DNA from: Oegoconia quadripuncta
Taxonomy: Eukaryota; Arthropoda; Insecta; Lepidoptera; Autostichidae
Assembly (NCBI GenBank): GCA_949316235.1
Contig: OX438743.1
Span: forward strand, 21,759,771 to 21,823,770
Reading direction: 5' to 3'
DNA: 64,000 bases
Under the pieces are notes generated by a model. The model did not search any database and was not told where the DNA came from. It was given only the letters and a program-made list of their open reading frames with translations. The translations under genes and the position numbers were made by a program. Shown piece after piece: positions 37,301 to 50,904 of this stretch; the first letter of the stretch is position 1, and each line of letters opens with the position of its first letter.

Positions 37301-40300
37301 CACATAAGGATTTTTCTCAAACATGCATGGACATATTATCATTACTTTCGAAAAAAGAACACGCGAAGTATCTAATTTGCGGACAGCGAAAAATAAATCC
37401 ATTGCAGGAGCGTTTTTTGAATTTGGAACATTACAACGCTCCAGCAATGTTGTATGAAACGGCGTGCTGGGGTTATTATATACTCTTTAATTGGATCTCT
37501 TTTATCATTCTTGGCATACCAAAATCTCTTTGCTTAGTACAAATTGCGTTCACGTGGCTGTATGCGTAAATGCGTTTGCCTTTCGGCACAGATGATTAAT
37601 AGAAAATCGGCGGCAAAGCTGAAAATTCGTCTTGATTTGTTATTTAAATATTTATTATTTCCCTGCATTCTTTTGAGAAAAGCACTATATATGCCTCGGC
37701 GGAAATGGCAATTGCCTGTCTCGTATCAGTGAAGTCCTCGCCTACGGCTCGGCTTTCAAACTCATACTCGACCTGCAATTGCCTATTTCCCGGCCTTTGC
37801 AATAATGTACTATTCATCTATACCCAAGAACTTGGTTGAACATGCAAGAACAAGTGATATATTGTTGGACAATATGTGTACCTCTATGTGTGTTGTTTAT
37901 GAGTAGCAATATGATGAGTGACAGTGACTTCGAAATGACTAGATACCTAAAAGAAATCCTGAGATAGAATTTTTAAATGAATTTAATTTTACAACGGTCT
38001 TACAAATGTTTTGCGAGACAAATGGCTGTGTCACCATTATATGACGTATGTAATCGTACAGACGATCTGTATCACCAATTGCTGGAGTGTGGTCGAACAG
38101 CAGTCTACAGACAATATATTGCAATTCAACGCAAACTTTTCAGTCAGGGTCTCCAACTACTGCACCAAACTGGTCGTCATACATCGGCGATTAGTCTAGG
38201 AACGCTCGTATTCACGGTGCGGTTGCGGGAGGGGTACGGTTGTACACCCTACAGCAGGAGATGCGGTTGCGGTTGTGTGACAGGTGACGCTGACGTCGGC
38301 GGAGGGGCGCGCGCGGGCGCTGGCGGCTTGCGGGGCGCTGCGGGGGGCGCTGCGGGGGGAGCGGGGGGGGCGCGGGGCGCTGCGGGGGGAGCCGCGCCGC
38401 CGGCTGCACGCCGTCAGGGACCGACTGCGACGCATCGCCAAAGCGAGGGACCATGTATGTATCATAATAATAAAACATTTATTTTCAGGCATCAGGAGTG
38501 AATGCCGGAAATCAGGTGATGCTTGCTGCCTTTATGCGCCATAATGTGTCTTCTTCTTCTTATTAATAAATTTAATAAATTTAAACTTATTGTACGGGGA
38601 TCGTGCAGTTTGTTTGCTAAATGATACTGTGGTTAATAATTGATATTATATTGTTTAATGGATGCACTATAAAAACATATGAAAAGCGGTGATTTTGCTG
38701 TGATAAGGAGCACACGCGATTGGTCTGATTATCGAACGTGAACTGAAGGGCAATCGCGCGGCTCCTCGGACGATGGGGTAAAATGCTGACGCTAACACAA
38801 TAATAACATGTACGGTTTGACCGTACACTTATTATAAAACAAAAATTATGTGAAAAGGGATATTACAAAATTTCAGACTATATTAATGAAAGTAATCCAT
38901 GGGATTAAACGGCTCCTCTACACGATATATAAAATTGTTGTAACCTTTCTTGATTGTAAATGATTTATTGAAAAGAGACAAACCCTCTGAGTTTCTCGCT
39001 AGCTCTTCTCAGTAGTGGTCGCGTTCCGAGCTAGTGGTAGTTTAAAAAATAAATGACGTTCATAAGTGCATATTGTATTGCCTACATGAATAAATGATTT
39101 TCGTTTTCATTTCATTTTCATTTCATTTCATATTTTTGAGGATGGCAACCAGTCAATCTCACTGTTGAGGGACATTACTGCCAGTTTCGACTGAAAAATT
39201 TTATTTCTCTTATTTCTTCGGTATAGAAGTCAGTCTCAGTCAAAACAAGTAATTCGTCGTATACTTGGCGTATACAGAGTCTAGTCGCGGTCAAGTCATG
39301 CTTCAGTAAAGTGGCAGAATGCTTTACAAAAGATTTTGGTGGCTTCTTGTGGGAACCCGAAAGCTTCGTTACGCACTTTATTTTACACTTCCTTTCACTT
39401 GTACACCAACACTAACGTTTGCTGCACAATATTCCGCCATTATTAAGCTTCAAAAGTTAGAATGCACAAATTATAAGAATTATATAGAAAAATGCAACTT
39501 CACTCGCCGAGATCCCGCTAAAAAGCCTGCATGCCTTTATGAGGAGCCTGAATGTGTCCAAAAAAGCTCGTTCATGGTGGCGTGCTGATTCCGACACTGA
39601 TTTACGGAAGTGAATGCTGGGCATGGCAGACGAGTAATGAAAGTAGAATTAGTGCAGTGGAAATGAGATTATTGAGAAGTGTGAATGGGGTGACTTCGAA
39701 AGATAGAATCAGGAATAGTGTAATTAGGGAGTTGAGCAGTGTGAAAGAAGACGTAGTGACATATTGAAAAAAGTATACTGAGATGGTTTGAACATGGTGG
39801 AGAGGATGAATGAAAGAAGACTAACGTAAGAGATATACGATGTGAATGTGGAGGACATTGCTGGTAGGGGAAGACCACGGCGAAAGTACCATGATCAAGT
39901 CGGTGACGTCTTAAAGAAAGGCCAAGTCAAGAGTACCCTAAACCGACGAGCATGTATGAACAATCTTATGAGAGTGAATGAAGCAAAAGACGTGTGTCAG
40001 GATCGTAGCAAATGGCAGTCTGTGGTCTCTGCCTACCCCTGTGGGAAACAGGCATGTATGTGTGTATTTTCAGACAACTAAACTCCATAGATACATATCT
40101 TACAGACTAACAGTTTGACACGGGTCGCTGTACTGTCTGGCATAGTATTTTGCAGTCTTCCACGGAACCGCCGGAAAACGCCGTCTTTCGGCTATAACAT
40201 TATCCTTCCGATTTCAGCCTCTGTTTTACCCCACTGCCCAAGGAAGAAGAAATACAAAAAATGTCTTTTCATTTGAGTTGTCTGAATTCTCATGGAATAT

Positions 40301-43300
40301 TTTTCATATGAGTGCACAGCTTGAGTGTCTCCCTCTGTAACCCGTTCGGTTCTTCCAGATGGCGGCTGCTTTGTCCCGTCACCTGAACAACTGTATGATC
40401 CACCTCGGCAACGAGGCGGCCTCGCACGACGCGGCCGACGCGGCCCGCAGGCAGCGCGAGCTGCTGCCGCATGCGCCCTTCATGCGCTGGCTCAAGGAGA
40501 TGGACGAAAAGGCGTACGCGGCACTGGCCAAGGTTCGAACATCTACACAACTACGTAATCAGCCTGGACAACTGTATGTTCCATCTGATCAACGAGGCTG
40601 TCTTATTGCGCTGGCTCAAGGAGGTGAACGAGAAAGAGTACGCGGCACTGCACTGGGCAACATCCGACCAACTGCGTAATCCACTTAGGCCACTGTACAA
40701 TCCACTTAGTTTTCCGCATGATCTGCAGGGGCAATTTTATGATCCACCTGGTCAACTGCATGCTTCATCTGGCCAGCGGGACGCGTCATCTGTTCTTTTC
40801 ACTTCGATTTTGTGTCCGATAACATTATTATAGATACGTTTAACATGAGCCGTTATCGTCAGGTGTACGTGGGCACGTGGGCGCGGGTGTTCGAGCGCGA
40901 GATCCGCGCGGCCTGCGACACGGCGCGGGGCCAGCTCGCGACCACGCCCAGCGAGCGGCTCGACGAGCTGCTGGACCAGGTCGGTACCCACACAGCACGC
41001 GGCCAGCTCGCGACCACGCCCAGCGAGCGGCTCGACGAGCTGCTGGACCAGGTCGGTACCCACACAGCACGCGGCCAGCTCGCGACCACGCCCAGCGAGC
41101 GGCTCGACGAGCTGCTGGACCAGGTCGGTACAGACACAGCACCCGGCCATGTTATATTTCATTATTAATTGTGAAATAGCCTGGCATGCGAGCGAGCTGG
41201 TTATGTCCAGGGATGATTATCATCTAAATAGTCTGATATTTTATAATATGCTTTCTTAATGAGTGTCTGTTTTATAGTATCTTTAAATTTATTGAAAAAA
41301 AATAAATTATTAACTGACTTTGCGAAGGCGACTTATGTAACTAACTACGCTAAAACGTGCAGCGAAAAGTATACCCTCATGTTCCCTAACGCGTTAGATC
41401 TATGGCATTCCTTACACTCTTATGTCCTACAAAGCAAAACAAGTCATGGGTTTTGTCAGAAAGTGAAATTTCGATATCCTGATGGCTTGTTTTGTCTTGA
41501 AAGAAATAATTGCAGCCAAATTCATAGAAGTTACAAAGTTTCCATGAATTCGGCTGCTAATGTATTGCTGAAATGTTTTTTCCAGGTGCTGAACTTGGTG
41601 GAGACTTTGTGCAACACCGAACAGGATTTCTGTACACAGTTCTTCCATTTGGACGTTGACGTCAAGGTTTGTTTACTTTGCTTCTCTCTTATATAGTAAA
41701 TTCCCTACCATGAAACCACATTGCCACTCGTGCACATGTATACTTAAAAATTACCAGGAGAGCAGAAGCTGAGCACCGCGTACCCACCACCGCCCGCTCA
41801 ATCTCGATTCATACATTTTTTCGCCATTCTCTGTAATGTATTATTTTTTTCCTTATTTACACGACTGCCCAAGGAAGGAGGGTAATGTTTTTCGAGTATA
41901 CACTCGAACTCGACATACGTCTGGACTCAACAATATAATAATATATCATTTATTCTCCAGACGATAAGGTCCATGTTTGTTAGTACAATCACTAATATCT
42001 ATGTTAGTAAACAGTGGTAGACAGGTATTCAAATGTCAATAGAAAACCGCCTCCGTGGCTCAAAGTAAACAACATTGGGTTTACGATTTGGAGGTCGCGG
42101 GTTCGATCCCCAGCGGGGTACATGTTTAAGTACTCGGCTTGGTTGGTGGTAGGGCATTTTAAATGTCCGCCTGGCTAGCTACCACCATCTTATCTAAATC
42201 AGCCGCCAAGGAGCAATGTTAATAGCATTGTTGTGTTCCGGTTGTCAGAGATAAGATAGCCAGTCCCCCAAATATGTTGAGGATTCCGGGTCAGTACGCT
42301 TCCACCTTCGACCTCATCTTCACTTAACATCAGGTGTCATTGAGGTCAAGTACGAACCCGTAATGCATAAAAAAAAAAAAAATTAAGCAAAAAATTATTT
42401 AAGCATTGAAAATTAATATATTGAATGCACGCCTGATCTCCCTAGGCCGAGGGTAGCGATGGGGAGAGGAGCGAGAAGAGCGACGGAGGCGACGGGGCGG
42501 TGCGGAGACAGACCCCCACGGCAGATACCCGCCGGCTGATGGCCGACCTGTTCCCGTCGCTGGAGACAGACCTGGTGGCTCTGGTGGGCAGCATCGAGCG
42601 ACATGAGACCTAGTTAGTGTACTGTTGAACTTAACATTTCTATCAACTTTTTCAATTGTGTATACTGGAGATGCTTCTTATGCAGACAATGGAAAGTGAG
42701 GATTTGAAAATATCAAAATTATAGATTTAGACGTTTACAATTTTTTGTAATAGTGAAATGCCATCTATAAAATTATGCTTAAAAAATAAATAGGGAAAAC
42801 TGAGTAATATTATAAATATCATTAATATATATAATGTTCAGCTGACATCCAAAATGGTGGACGTTAGTAATGTGACTGTGTGTTTATCTTTGTTTCAAAC
42901 TGCCACGCAGGGTGATCCCATATTAATTTTATGATAATTTGATGATGCACTTCGGAATAGAGAACGACACGTTACTGAAGTGGTTATTTTGGCAACTCAA
43001 TTATATTCTCATTATAATTTGCTTTGATTCGTTAGTTAAGTTATCTATTATTACTGGTCGTCTTACCCGTAATAATAGATAAGTTGACTAACGAGTGAAA
43101 GCATAATGTAATTATGCTATGATTTCTATGGCATGTCATTATTGTATAGATGAAAGAGAACAGGCCCAAGAAAGCTGCCCTGAGGTACTCTACAGTTGTT
43201 GAACTTATACAATACAAATACTCTTTATTGCGCAAAATAATTTACAATAATTTTTGATGATAACAATAGAACACAATTAGGGGGTCTTATATTCGAAGTT

Positions 43301-45899
43301 ATCAGCTGTTTGTTCTGAATTAGCAGCAGCCTGCATCTCTGAAATGCTTTTGTTTTTCTAAATGGCTCTACAACCATTAATTGTTCTTCATTTGATACCA
43401 AATCGATCAAACTTAGACCTGTATCTGTCACTTTCATACTTATTGGCAAGTGCAAAAGCGACAAACGTGTACATTTTTCATGACATATCAGTCACAGGAC
43501 GTCCTGTGCTAATAAACATAGGCCTACCACAAAATTTTTACAGTGACCGAAAGCGGCATTTCGAGCGAGAATTAAGGGTGACGAATCGATTTTTGAACTT
43601 TGGAGATGGATCTTACAAGCAAAATTTATCATGGGTACTCGGATTCGTAGTAGCATTAGCTGTCTATGGATTGAAAATACAAAAAATGACTTTCGGTCGG
43701 AGGGTCCTTTTTTGCGGGGAAATTCGTCACGCATACCGCTCGCCGAGACCGTGATGTAAAACCCCGCGACGACCTTCCTCGGCAGTTGGGGGATCTGGGG
43801 ACGCATAGGCGTCTTCCAGGTCCCCCGTCACAAGAGGAGGTCCGTTCATGGAGCCAGCCGGTCGGAGGGTCCTTTTTTTTATAACGCATTAATCGTACCG
43901 CTCGTCTGGGGGATGGCGAGATGGTTATATGGGTCTCCACTCTCTATTGGGAGGGATACCCACTAAAACCCTGCAGCGACTTTCTTCGGCAGTAGCGTGG
44001 ACCTGGGAATGCATAAGCGGCTCCAGGTCCTCCCCCGCCTGCCCTCACAAGGGGAGGCCCGTTCCCAGAGCGTGGCTGCCTCACACCGCGATCAGCGGGC
44101 GGTATGAGGCGCGAGGTCGGAGGGTCCTAAGATGTTAAATTGCTTATTTACCGCAGCGGGGCGATGCGAGCGCTGGCGTGCGTCAGCCGCCGCGTGCTGG
44201 GGCCGGGCGAGGGGGCGGGTGCGGGGGCGGGGGCGGGCGCCGGGGCGGGCGCGGGGGCGGGTGCGGGGGAGGCGCGGTGGTGGCGCGGCGCGCTGGCGGC
44301 GGTGGCCGTGGCCGCCAAGCGCGGCGCCGACCGCATCGTGGCCGAGCGTGTGGCCGCGCTGCCGGACGCCGTCAAACAGGTACAATACAAAGTCAAAGTC
44401 AAAAAATATTTATTTCGTAGGATAAAGATTATCACTTGAAAACGTCACATTTTTATCTTAATATTAAAATTATTGACATTATTGCTCATTCGCAAAGCAG
44501 ATTCCCCAGAAAAGAACGAGCAAGAAACTCAAGGGGTGCTCTTTTAAATAAGTTTGGGTTACAATTATATTAGGCTGAATATCGCCGAGCGGTCTATGTC
44601 CATGCTTGTTTATCATCCAGATAGTCAGAAATTTTATAATAGCCTTTGGTACATAATGTCTGTTTTATGATGGTTTTGAATTTATTTAAAGGTAAATTTT
44701 GAATGTCCACTGGAACCTTATTATTGTTCATTCGTCATGAACAGTCATCGCATCAGAGCAGTGTCCGACAAACCTAGTAAATAATGCAGACTTGCGTACT
44801 ACATAATTATATTATTATTCACTTAGCTTGTAAATTCACACGTACCTTGTCTAAGTTGTATAGAACTCACACATAGAAATAATCTGTAATAAATAGTTAG
44901 TAAAATTGTAAATAAAGCCTCTTTGGCATCAAGACTTCGACGCTGTTTCATTCCTCTCAACGGGTCCACGAGCTACAAGAGACTCATCTCGACAGAGCTA
45001 CGAAGCTGCAAGACTTCATCTCAACGAGCGACACGCTACGACACATTCCTCTCACTGGGCATAAGACACCTTCACGCCTATCCACTTGGACATGAGTCTG
45101 TGTTCCAAGCAGTGAGAAAATCCAACCTCTTACCCACTTCCTTCCAAACCTCCGTCTGTCAACCTTAGGTCGCATGGTTACAGACATCCTGTGTCTATGT
45201 ATATATGTATTTATTTAAACATATGTTAGGGCTAGGGCTGTAAGGCGATAGGAGTCTAGGGTTGAATAGAATAGGTTACAGCTCTCTCTAACATTATTCT
45301 GTCAGCCAACCTTAAGTTAGCTGTACAATTATAAAAGCGTATACATTGCCCCTTAAATGACTTAGTGACTTTGTGTAAACGGCTGGCATGAACAGCAAGT
45401 TTATTTTTATATCTGGTATTAACATTATGTACTATATATCACTATTTTTCTTAAACGATTCTATATTTTTTCTTACATCCATTAAGTTTTCGTAAATATA
45501 TTGCGATGCTAATGTTAATAAATTAATTTCTTTAAATTTATTCCTAAGATACACTCTGGGGCCCAGTTTGTAAATCGCGCGAACCGCTCGTGCCCTTCAT
45601 ATAACTAAATACTGGTCTGGTGTAACTGTATATTTGACACATAGGACAGTTAACAAGTTGTAGCTTGACAACTGTATATTGGCTACATCGACAGGCCGCC
45701 CGCAAACCCAAGTGCGGCGTGCTGAGCTTCGTGCAGGAGTTCGAGCAGCTGTCCCGCACCTGCGAGGCGATATTCGCCAACAGCACGCGGCGCGCCGACC
45801 TGGACCGCTGGTACCTGTCCCTGGGCACGGCCATGCTGCGGGCCGTGGAGCATGCCGACCATCCGCGCACTCCCCGCGCGCTCATACACACCGGTCAGT

Positions 45900-45984
<85 letters not shown>

Positions 45985-46074
45985 GGTACCTGTCCCTGAG
46001 CACGGCCATGCTGCGGGCCGTGGAGCATGCCGACCATCCGCGCACTCCCCGCGCGCTCATACACACCGGTCAGT

Positions 46075-46111
<37 letters not shown>

Positions 46112-46764
46112 GGTACCTGTCCCTGGACACGGCCATGCTGCGGGCCGTGGAGCATGCCGACCATCCGCGCACTCCCCGCGCGCTCATACACACCGGTCAG
46201 TACCAGCACCAGCTCCAGCACCAGCTGGTACCTGTCCCTGGGCACGGCCATGCTGCGGGCTGTGGAGCATGCCGACCATCCGCGCACTCCCCGCGCGCTC
46301 ATACACACCGGTCAGTACCAGCACCAGCTCCAGCACCAGCTGGTACCTGTCCCTGGGCACGGCCATGCTGCGGGCTGTGGAGCATGCCGACCATCCGCGC
46401 ACTCCCCGCGCGCTCATACACACCGGTCAGTACCAGCACCAGCTCCAGCACCAGCTGGTACCTGTCCCTGGGCACGGCCATGCTGCGGGCTGTGGAGCAT
46501 GCCGACCATCCGCGCACTCCCCGCGCGCTCATACACACCGGTCAGTACCAGCACCAGCTGGTACCTGTCCCTGGGCACGGCCATGCTGCGGGCTGTGGAG
46601 CATGCCGACCATCCGCGCACTCCCCGCGCGCTCATACACACCGGTCAGTACCAGCACCAGCTCCAGCACCAGCTGGTACCTGTCCCTGGGCACGGCCATG
46701 CTGCGGGCTGTGGAGCATGCCGACCATCCGCGCACTCCCCGCGCGCTCATACACACCGGTCAGT

Positions 46765-46813
<49 letters not shown>

Positions 46814-47133
46814 GGTACCTGTCCCTGGGCACGGCCATGCTGCGGGCCGTGGAGCATGCCGACCATCCGCGCACTCCCCGCGCGCTCATACACACCGGTC
46901 AGTACCAGCACCAGCTCCAGCACCAGCTGGTACCTGTCCCTGGGCACGGCCATGCTGCGGGCCGTGGAGCATGCCGACCATCCGCGCACTCCCCGCGCGC
47001 TCAAACACACCGGTCAGTACCAGCACCAGCTCCAGCACCAGCTGGTACCTGTCCCTGGGCACGGCCATGCTGCGGGCTGTGGAGCATGCCGACCATCCGC
47101 GCACTCCCCGCGCGCTCATACACACCGGTCAGT

Positions 47134-47194
<61 letters not shown>

Positions 47195-47284
47195 GGTACC
47201 TGTCCCTGGGCACGGCCATGCTGCGGGCTGTGGAGCATGCCGACCATCCTCGCACTCCCCGCGCGCTCATACACACCGGTCAGT

Positions 47285-47333
<49 letters not shown>

Positions 47334-47423
47334 GGTACCTGTCCCTGGGCACGGCCATGCTGCGGGCCGTGGAGCATGCCGACCATCCGCGCACTCCCCG
47401 CGCGCTCATACACACCGGTCAGT

Positions 47424-47460
<37 letters not shown>

Positions 47461-47550
47461 GGTACCTGTCCCTGGGCACGGCCATGCTGCGGGCTGTGGA
47501 GCATGCCGACCATCCGCGCACTCCCCGCGCGCTCATACACACCGGTCAGT

Positions 47551-47599
<49 letters not shown>

Positions 47600-47828
47600 G
47601 GTACCTGTCCCTGGGCACGGCCATGCTGCGGGCTGTGGAGCATGCCGACCATCCGCGCACTCCCCGCGCGCTCATACACACCGGTCAGTACCAGCACCAG
47701 CTCCAGCACCAGCTCCAACACCAGCTCCAGCACCAGCTGGTACCTGTCCCTGGGCACGGCCATGCTGCGGGCCGTGGAGCATGCCGACCATCCGCGCACT
47801 CCCCGCGCGCTCATACACGCCGGTCAGT

Positions 47829-47865
<37 letters not shown>

Positions 47866-47955
47866 GGTACCTGTCCCTGGGCACGGCCATGCTGCGGGCC
47901 GTGGAGCATGCCGACCATCCGCGCACTCCCCGCGCGCTCATACACACCGGTCAGT

Positions 47956-48016
<61 letters not shown>

Positions 48017-50798
48017 GGTACCTGTCCCTGGGCACGGCCATGCTGCGGGCCGACCGGTCAGTACCAGCACCAGCTAAGAAGATATAATAATCGAAATAGT
48101 ATATTATAATTTTAACGTCTATAGAATATGAAATCGAAAATTGCAATAATTTCTTAATTTTTCATTAATTATCAATTTATTCTATAATAATAATAAATTT
48201 GGTTCAATAACTTAATTAGGTACATATATTTTATTAATTGAATCCAATATGTTACGGGAATAATCTTACACAATATTCTTTTACCAATAACGTTAGTTTT
48301 AATTTGATAACACCAAACACATTTCAACATTCCATTTGTCCCACGCACGACCAACCCTCAGGTTTCAGCAGAATACCAGTGTTTTGCCCGCCTCGGGCAA
48401 ATCCATACACTGAGCTGTAGCCTTTTTGTATACTGCGGCACACACATAATATTTGTTTGTTTCTGTACTTGTGTTTTATTGTTTTAGTTGTATTTTTCAT
48501 ATGTAAAATTTATTATGTGTGTGTACATGGATGCAAATAAATGCTTATCTATCTATGTATCTAACAAAATAAAATAAAAAAAACATATCCTTAGACATAC
48601 ACACAGCGCCATCTAGTTCCACACTAAGCAACTATAGGCTTGTGTTGTGGATACCAGATGATTGATATACTACATAAATACATTTTTTTTGTAAATGAAT
48701 ACTTATTATAAATGAAAACATCCATAACTCGGGTACACATGTCCGTATTCATCACACAAACATATGCCCCCAGCGGGATCGAATCCGCAACCTTTTGGTA
48801 TTAGTGGTCAGAGTTGCAAACCACTACACCAAACAGGTCGTCGAATAATGAATTCTATCTACGACATATTATGTATAGATGATTGTACTTGGACCTTTCG
48901 TCTGGAGAATAAATGATTTATTTATAATACTAAGAGCATCCTTTCCCACGTGTATGGGTAGAGAACTACCACCGTCTCCACGGCGTGCTGTCGTCCCTCC
49001 GCGTGGGCGCGCTGGAGCCCACGCGGCGTGAGTGTCGCCAGCGCTACTCCGACTCGCTCCGCGCCTACGTCACTCACTACTTCGGCCGTCCGCTGGAGAA
49101 GCTCACGCAGTTCTTCGAGGTTCGTATGCAGTCAACACACGCGTCCTCACACAAACTAATTAGAGCCTTCAACAAGAAGGCTGCCGGGGAAGCACTGGCA
49201 CTTAATAATAAATATTTATTATCTCACCACAAAGAAATAGGTACATTGATGAAATAGCAATGTAGGTAAATAAATACAAAAACAAAGAACAATGGCGAAC
49301 TTCCATACAAGGTTTTATTTAAAGCCAAATTCCCGCGTCTTCGGGTCAAAAATATTCTAGGTGGTTTAGCGTTAGTTTACTAACTTGCTTGTGAAAGTTT
49401 TTTTTACCAGAGAAGCCAGACATAAAAGATATTTCGTTTTTAGTATTTGTAGGTTATGTCACTTTTTAAGGAGGTAACTCGTAATTGTCCACATTTACAA
49501 GTACCTAGGTTTATGTACTAAACAATACTGTAGTAGATATAATTACTACGTTGCATTTCAGCAGGCATGCAACTACTTTAAAGACGTGCCGCCTTGCAAT
49601 TTATTACTCAGGTATGCTTAGTGGGTGGCGGATGTAAGAGGACGTTCACCAAACCACAGAATATTTCACCAAACCATAGAATATATAGATATATATAGAT
49701 ATTAGCGACCAAACATAGCCACAACACAGTGCAGGCAGTTATTCCTTGCTCTGGGCATAACCTCAGCTCGAAACTGCTCACCACACTGAACGGAAGCTTT
49801 TTTAAGGTGCAGGCTGGTAACATCCATCTTTAAGAGAAAAATAGGGGCACCTACCTACATAGTAGGATAAATACTATTTAAATAAGAGATAGGTGCTGAC
49901 CAAAGAGTATAGTAACTATTTACCGAGAGTGCTGACAGACCTGATCAGCAACGAACTATACTTAAAGCAGGCCACAAATTCAATTAGTGTAAGTAATGTG
50001 ATTTATCAATAACACCTTCTCAGAGGGGAAATTATTCAGAGTCCATAAACAGTCTGGGTGAAATATAAAACGGAAAAATATGAAAGCAAGCAACACGATA
50101 CAACGCCAGAGCAATTGTAAAAAACGGTAGATCCATCATGACAGTCTGTACCTCAGTGTTGCCATAACATTTATTTCATTTATTGCAAAAATGTTGCTAC
50201 CAGGCTCTTTATTGCGCTAGAGACATGAGATTATACATTATAAAAATACCTAGATACACTTAATTGCTGTTTTTTTAATTTGTTTATTTATTTACTAACA
50301 CTATGCTGGCGATATTGTTACCTACGGTACTTACGGCACAATCGGCTCATAGAGCGAGCGCACATTAGCAAAAGGTGAGTATTAATTTAGTGATATGGTA
50401 ACACCATATTGACCAAAAATAAAATAGAAATTTAGAAAAAGAGTCAAAACTTGTTGTAATTAGCATTATTTTTTATTAGGCTATAAGAAGTTAAAGTAAT
50501 AATTCCAAAAAACACCGAAAATTATTGGAATTAGTTCAGTTTTAATGAGATTTCAAGACGCTTTAAAATTAGATAAATAAAAATTCGCCATTGTTCTTTG
50601 TTTGTGAGAGACTGGAGTCTGAAATAGATTCGAAACCTGTGCTACAGATCTCCAGGCTCTCACTCCCTTAATATTAGACATTACAACAAGAGCACTGAGA
50701 ATACATTATCTAAGTGATGCAGTATGCTGCTTAAAGTATATATGTTGAGGCATGTAGATAATGGACTAAGGCAAGTGTGTGTGTGGAGGGGTGTGTGA

Positions 50799-50843
<45 letters not shown>

Positions 50844-50848
50844 TGTGC

Positions 50849-50904
<56 letters not shown>

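Noticed and set aside
42413..42604. Stop codon TAG right after EXOC1 exon 8 as a true gene end
   Set aside because: A donor TA|GTTAGT overlaps it and gives the exact phase needed for exon 9, and homology to Sec3 continues through exons 9-14.
45808..48076. CRISPR-like repeat-spacer layout
   Set aside because: The intervening segments are multiples of one 12-bp unit, not unique spacers, the repeated unit is coding exon plus splice donor, and the context is an animal gene.
45665..48109. Very long open frames (over 600 codons in all three plus frames, and many on the minus strand)
   Set aside because: They are produced by the stop-free tandem array. Only 45695-45893 is exon sequence with conserved homologues; the rest is repeat and would be intron unless distal donors are used.
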